Shown piece by piece: positions 7,650-10,942 of a stretch of 10,942 bases of DNA (position 1 is its first letter; each line of letters opens with the position of its first letter). The translations under genes and the position numbers were made by a program. Under the pieces are notes generated by a model, which was not told where the DNA came from, made no database searches, and was given only the letters and a program-made list of their open reading frames with translations. The stretch covers positions 1 to 10,942 of the forward strand of contig CALVXT010000022.1 in the NCBI GenBank assembly GCA_944371545.1. Reading direction: 5' to 3'. Source of the DNA: an uncultured Bacilli bacterium (GTDB lineage Bacteria; Bacillota_I; Bacilli_A; RF39; UBA660).

Positions 7650-7684
7650 AAAAAACAGATTGAATTTATTTATCAATCTGTTTT
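7650..7684 (-). terminator. Intrinsic terminator of the prkC-rsgA-rpe operon, overlapping the rpe end
   Basis: A perfect 12-base inverted repeat, AAAACAGATTGA (7652-7663) and TCAATCTGTTTT (7673-7684), encloses a 9-base loop. On the minus strand the stem is followed by six T residues (7655-7650). The rpe stop codon (7668-7666) is in the loop and the last rpe codons form one arm. The plus-strand reading also ends in TTTTAATTTT, so it may act in both directions and back up the rpmB terminator. Confidence 0.85.
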
Positions 7685-8307
7685 AATTTTAGAATTTTTT
7701 CCTCAAAGTTATCACTCATACAAATATATGAACCACTGATAAGGATATCGACATAATCTTTTACTAAAAAAGCTGTTTCTTCGTTTATACCTCCATCAAT
7801 AGCAATTTGAAAAGACAACTTTTTTTCTTGACGTATTTTATATATTTCTTTTACTTTTTGTATACTTTCTGGAAGAAAGCTTTGTCCTCCCTTTCCTGGA
7901 TGTACACTCATCACTAATACTTGGTCAATTTTGTTTAAATAAGGAAGTAACATTTTACAATCCGTTTCTGGATTGATAGCTAAACCTTTTAGAATTTTCT
8001 TTTTGGTTAAATTTTCTAAAATATGTTCTATATTGTCAATTTCTACGTGTACTGTGATTGTTTTAGGATTTAACCTTTCTAATTCTTCTATTGTTTTTTC
8101 TGGATGTTCAAGCATCAAATGTATATCTAAGGGTTTTTGACAATCTTTTAAAAGAGAAATTGTTTCTGATACATTCAAATTGTTTTTTTCAACAAAAATC
8201 CCATCCATTAAATCAACGTGAATGTAGTCAGCTTCTGACTTTTCAATTTTTTTTAAAGTTTCTTCTTTAGAAAAAGCACTTTTTAAATAAGAAACAGCTA
8301 CTTTCAT
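7666..8307 (-). CDS. rpe: Ribulose-phosphate 3-epimerase
   Basis: It interconverts D-ribulose 5-phosphate and D-xylulose 5-phosphate in the non-oxidative pentose phosphate pathway; cytosolic TIM barrel, metal dependent. It has 213 residues, slightly short for the family (about 217-225). Seen: HVDLMDGIF (H30 and D32, metal ligand and catalytic base), DIHLMLEHPE (H63), VHVE (86-89), GLAINPET, VMSVHPGKGGQSF (132-144) for substrate phosphate, AIDGGIN with D171 (acid/base), and a final GS phosphate-binding turn (192-193). The loop after MDGIF lacks the usual HFVPN sequence (here IFVEKN), so it is somewhat divergent, and another member such as allulose-6-phosphate epimerase is possible. Synteny after rsgA favours Rpe. 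The ATG overlaps the rsgA stop as ATGA, and a GAGGT RBS lies 6 bases upstream. thiN, the usual next gene in Bacillus, is absent. Confidence 0.9.
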   Translation of the reverse strand: MKVAVSYLKSAFSKEETLKKIEKSEADYIHVDLMDGIFVEKNNLNVSETISLLKDCQKPLDIHLMLEHPEKTIEELERLNPKTITVHVEIDNIEHILENLTKKKILKGLAINPETDCKMLLPYLNKIDQVLVMSVHPGKGGQSFLPESIQKVKEIYKIRQEKKLSFQIAIDGGINEETAFLVKDYVDILISGSYICMSDNFEEKILKLKQIDK

Positions 8308-9140
8308 TTTTCTACCTCACTTAGCATTTTTTTATAACTTTCATAACGACTTTGACTGATTACCCCTTTTTCTAAGGCTTCTTTTACCGCGCAACTTTGT
8401 TCTTTTATGTGTATACAATCTCGAAATTTGCACGTATATTCTTGAAATTCTGGAAAAGAATTTTTAATTTCTTCTTTTGTATATCCATCTAAATTCAAGC
8501 TTGAGAATCCTGGAGTGTCACAAAACCAAATTCCTAAAACATCGTAAATTTCTGTGTGTCTAGTTGTGTGTTTTCCTCGATTTAAAGCTTTGGATATTTC
8601 ATTTGTTTTGATATCTAATTCTGGGGCGATTTTTTTTATTAAAGTACTTTTTCCTGCTCCGGTTTGCCCTGTTAAAACGACAATTTTCTTTTGTAAAAAA
8701 TTGCATAATTCTTTTATTGTTTCTGTATCAAAAACCGGGAATCCAATATCTTGATACATTTTTTTTAAAAGAAAATATTTTTCTTTTTCTTCTTTCGTTA
8801 ATAAATCCACTTTAGAAAAATATAGTACTGGTGGTATTTTGGAAAGAAGGGACAGGGAAATTTCTTTATCCAGTAATAAAGCATTATAATCTGGACTTTT
8901 CATAGAAGTCACGATTAGACAAAAGTCTACGTTACAAACACTTGGTCTTTTTAATTCATTTTTTCTTGTTAATAATTCTAAAATATATTTGTTTTGTTCA
9001 TCAATTATGCATTCATCGCCTACTAATGGTGTTTTCTTTTCGTTTCGAAATTTCCCTCTTGGAGTACAATTTATCCTTTGATTATTTGCTAAAACTGTAT
9101 ATGCATTACTAATGTTTTTTACAATAATTCCTTTTAACAT
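8304..9140 (-). CDS. rsgA: Small ribosomal subunit biogenesis GTPase RsgA (CpgA/YloQ)
   Basis: This is a circularly permuted GTPase that tests and releases factors during late 30S maturation. It has 278 residues, near the short end of the family. Domain order seen: N-terminal OB fold (about 1-65); G4 as SKVD at 109-112; Walker A/G1 GQTGAGKST at 158-166; switch I GKHTTRH at 189-195; G3 DTPG at 208-211; and a C-terminal zinc-binding motif with C237, C242, H244 and C250. G4 coming before G1 is the diagnostic permutation. It overlaps the end of prkC by 7 bases and rpe by 4. Its own Shine-Dalgarno is weak, suggesting coupled translation. In Bacillus subtilis the homologue CpgA is a known PrkC substrate, which fits the linkage. 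It ends in TGA, showing that TGA is a stop in this genome. Confidence 0.96.
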   Translation of the reverse strand: MLKGIIVKNISNAYTVLANNQRINCTPRGKFRNEKKTPLVGDECIIDEQNKYILELLTRKNELKRPSVCNVDFCLIVTSMKSPDYNALLLDKEISLSLLSKIPPVLYFSKVDLLTKEEKEKYFLLKKMYQDIGFPVFDTETIKELCNFLQKKIVVLTGQTGAGKSTLIKKIAPELDIKTNEISKALNRGKHTTRHTEIYDVLGIWFCDTPGFSSLNLDGYTKEEIKNSFPEFQEYTCKFRDCIHIKEQSCAVKEALEKGVISQSRYESYKKMLSEVEK

Positions 9141-10915
9141 AAGCCACTTTCTTCACATGTATCTCCTGTAGCTGGACCTTCGTCACTACTTTCTGGTGCA
9201 ACGGCTACTGTAACTGTAATTGATGCGCCGCTTACGATACGTGTTCCTTTTTCTCTACTTTGCGCAATAACAATTCCTGGTGTGTGAGTACTATCTTCTT
9301 GCTCTGCTTTATTTACTGTGACATTATATTTTTTTAAATAATCAACGACATCATCATATGTGTAACTACCGTTTGTAAAGTCTGGATAGACATCAACGTC
9401 TGGAATATAAAGTGTTACATAATCTCCTTCGGCAACTTTTTCGCCTTCTTTTGGAGATTGGTCTACAATAATATTTTCTGTAGCATTATCGCCATCTACC
9501 GTTCTTTTTTCGACAATGACATGAACTCCTAGTGCCTCTAAGGCTCCTTGTACTTCTAAATAGTTTCTACCTACATAGTTTTCAAGAGTAATAGAAGGAT
9601 CTCCAGAACTTACCCAAAGCGTTACTTCTGTTCCTTTTGTTCTTTTTGTTCCTGCTAGCGGTGAAGTCCTTGCAACTTTACCCGATTCTACGGTTGTGGA
9701 TGCGACACTTTGTTGTTCACTTGCTACTGTAAATCCAGCATCCTGTAAAGTTTTTAAAGCATCTTCTACAGTATATCCTGTTACGTCTGGAACATTAATT
9801 TCTTGATTTGTTGTTAAAGCTGGTATTAAAATGACTACCGTGGTAATTGCAACAATTAAGCAAGTAAAAATAGACGCTAAAACAATTAATAATTTGTTTT
9901 GTTTTTTCAAATCATTTTTTGTTATTTGTTTTGCCAAAACTTCATCACTACTTTCTTTCTTTGTCTCTTTTTGTTTTGACTCTTTTTTTGATGTTCCTTT
10001 TTCTTCTTCTGGTTCTTTTTTCGGTTGTTTTGCTTTGTTTTCTTCAGAAAATTCTTTATATGGCAATTTTATTTTTGGCTCATTTTCCCTTGATTCGTCT
10101 AAGCAAGTGAGTAAATCATTATGCATTTCCCTAGCATCTGTATAGCGATTTTTAGGATTTTTAGCTGTTGCTTTAATAATAATATTTTCAACGCTTTGAG
10201 GAATATTTGGAAGTTCCTCACGAATACTCGGTAAAGGTTCTTTTAAATGTTTTAAAGCAATTTCAACCGCATTATCTCCTTTATATGGAAGTTTGCCAGT
10301 TAAAAGCTCATACATGACAATTCCCATGGAATAAATGTCACTTTGCAAGGTACTTCCTTTTCCATTAGCCTGTTCAGGAGGTAAATAGTGAACGCTTCCC
10401 ATTACAGAGTTGGTTTGAGTAAGCTGTGTAGAATTCATTGCCATTGCTATTCCAAAATCCATGATTTTTACTAAACCATTTTCTAAAATCATAATATTTT
10501 GTGGTTTAATATCTCGATGAATAATATATGAATCATGCGCAACACTCATTCCATCCGTGATTTGGAGCATGATATCAATAACTTCACTTAATGTAAGTTT
10601 GCCACGTTTTTTTATTAAGTCTTTCAAATGACGTCCTTCAACATATTCCATGACAATATAATATTGGCCATGATCTTCTCCAACATCATAGACTTCAACA
10701 ATGTTTGGATGCGTCAAGCTACTTGCTGATAAAGCTTCTCTTTGAAATCTCCGAACAAATTTTTCGTCATTAGCTAAATCGCCTCGTAATACTTTAACCG
10801 CGACATCCCTATCTAATATGGTATCGTATGCTAAGTAAACATTTGCCATACCACCTTCGCCAATTGCTTTAATGATCTGATATCGATCACTAATCTTTTG
10901 CCCCTTCATGATCAT
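9134..10915 (-). CDS. prkC: PASTA-domain serine/threonine protein kinase (PrkC/Stk family)
   Basis: This is a membrane kinase that senses peptidoglycan fragments or lipid II outside and phosphorylates cell-wall, division and translation proteins inside. It has 593 residues; the Bacillus protein is about 648. Seen: glycine loop GEGGMANVY (19-27), K41, E60, catalytic loop HRDIKPQN (133-140), DFG (153-155), activation loop with T163, T166 and T168 as probable autophosphorylation sites, and PPEQA (179-183). A Lys/Glu-rich linker (about 275-340) leads to one membrane helix (342-366). Three extracellular PASTA repeats follow (about 372-437, 438-505 and 506-573), then an acidic, Ser-rich tail with two cysteines (C587, C593). 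The ATG at 10915 was preferred over one two codons later because AGTGGG lies 8 bases upstream. It probably overlaps an upstream gene as ATGA. All essential kinase residues are present. Confidence 0.97.
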   Translation of the reverse strand: MIMKGQKISDRYQIIKAIGEGGMANVYLAYDTILDRDVAVKVLRGDLANDEKFVRRFQREALSASSLTHPNIVEVYDVGEDHGQYYIVMEYVEGRHLKDLIKKRGKLTLSEVIDIMLQITDGMSVAHDSYIIHRDIKPQNIMILENGLVKIMDFGIAMAMNSTQLTQTNSVMGSVHYLPPEQANGKGSTLQSDIYSMGIVMYELLTGKLPYKGDNAVEIALKHLKEPLPSIREELPNIPQSVENIIIKATAKNPKNRYTDAREMHNDLLTCLDESRENEPKIKLPYKEFSEENKAKQPKKEPEEEKGTSKKESKQKETKKESSDEVLAKQITKNDLKKQNKLLIVLASIFTCLIVAITTVVILIPALTTNQEINVPDVTGYTVEDALKTLQDAGFTVASEQQSVASTTVESGKVARTSPLAGTKRTKGTEVTLWVSSGDPSITLENYVGRNYLEVQGALEALGVHVIVEKRTVDGDNATENIIVDQSPKEGEKVAEGDYVTLYIPDVDVYPDFTNGSYTYDDVVDYLKKYNVTVNKAEQEDSTHTPGIVIAQSREKGTRIVSGASITVTVAVAPESSDEGPATGDTCEESGLC

Positions 10916-10942
10916 TGTTCACACCCACTTTTCATATCTAAA
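10912..10942 (-). CDS. 3' end of an upstream gene, probably the PP2C phosphatase prpC/stp (partial)
   Basis: Only the last nine codons are in the window. The frame reading LDMKSGCEQ ends in a TGA that overlaps the prkC start as ATGA, the same overlap seen at rsgA/rpe. A second frame (FRYEKWV, stop at 10919) is also open to the edge and cannot be excluded. In Firmicutes the gene immediately before prkC is normally its cognate PP2C phosphatase; the identity given here rests on that synteny only. Confidence 0.35.
   Translation of the reverse strand, partial: LDMKSGCEQ

Noticed and set aside
9831..10145. Plus-strand open frame of 104 codons rich in Phe and Ser
   Set aside because: It is the antisense shadow of the Lys/Glu-rich linker and membrane segment of prkC; no RBS and no recognisable protein.
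1..10942. Possible Mycoplasma-type genetic code (TGA as Trp)
   Set aside because: rsgA ends in TGA at a normal family length, and Trp residues in polC, dnaE and rsgA are coded by TGG.
1..10942. CRISPR arrays, insertion sequences, tRNA or rRNA genes, phage or defence islands
   Set aside because: No spaced direct repeats, transposase motifs, cloverleaf-like stretches or foreign-looking blocks were seen; nearly all bases are covered by syntenic housekeeping genes.

Overview
This is an AT-rich stretch of bacterial chromosome. Almost everything is coded on the minus strand; one small ribosomal-protein gene is on the plus strand. Full-type Gram-positive PolC, a separate short DnaE, a PASTA-domain Ser/Thr kinase followed by rsgA and rpe, and a convergent rpmB all point to the Firmicutes/Bacilli. 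The reduced protein sizes and AT-rich composition suggest a small-genome or deep-branching member. TGA is a real stop here (it ends rsgA) and Trp is coded by TGG, so this is not a TGA=Trp Mycoplasma/Spiroplasma. No mobile element, CRISPR array, tRNA or rRNA was seen.

Layout, in the minus-strand direction of transcription. (1) 10942-7666 is a tightly packed operon: the last codons of an upstream gene (by synteny probably the phosphatase prpC/stp), the kinase prkC, the ribosome-assembly GTPase rsgA, and ribulose-phosphate 3-epimerase rpe. The genes overlap by 4-7 bases, and the operon ends in a strong hairpin terminator whose loop holds the rpe stop codon. (2) 7465-7617 on the plus strand is a 50-residue bL28 gene (rpmB) with its own extended -10 promoter, strong RBS and palindromic terminator; it converges on rpe. 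(3) 7338-6256 is an unrecognised 360-residue protein with a Cys/His/Asp arrangement like the transglutaminase/papain fold. Its promoter lies back-to-back with that of rpmB. (4) 6079-1 is a replication operon. A compact DnaE is followed after only 2 bases by PolC, which runs off the left edge.

How the genes work together: PrkC and its phosphatase sense muropeptides or growth state and phosphorylate translation factors, including RsgA (CpgA) in Bacillus; RsgA matures the 30S subunit; bL28 is a 50S protein. DnaE and PolC are the two replicases of low-GC Gram-positives: DnaE extends primers and PolC does the bulk synthesis. Here they are arranged to be co-translated.

Most of the window is ordinary housekeeping sequence. 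The points most worth a second look are the dnaE-polC coupling, the stripped-down DnaE (all visible PHP metal-ligand motifs lost, no clear clamp motif, A12 tract), the orphan transglutaminase-like protein, and the compact regulatory architecture around rpmB.
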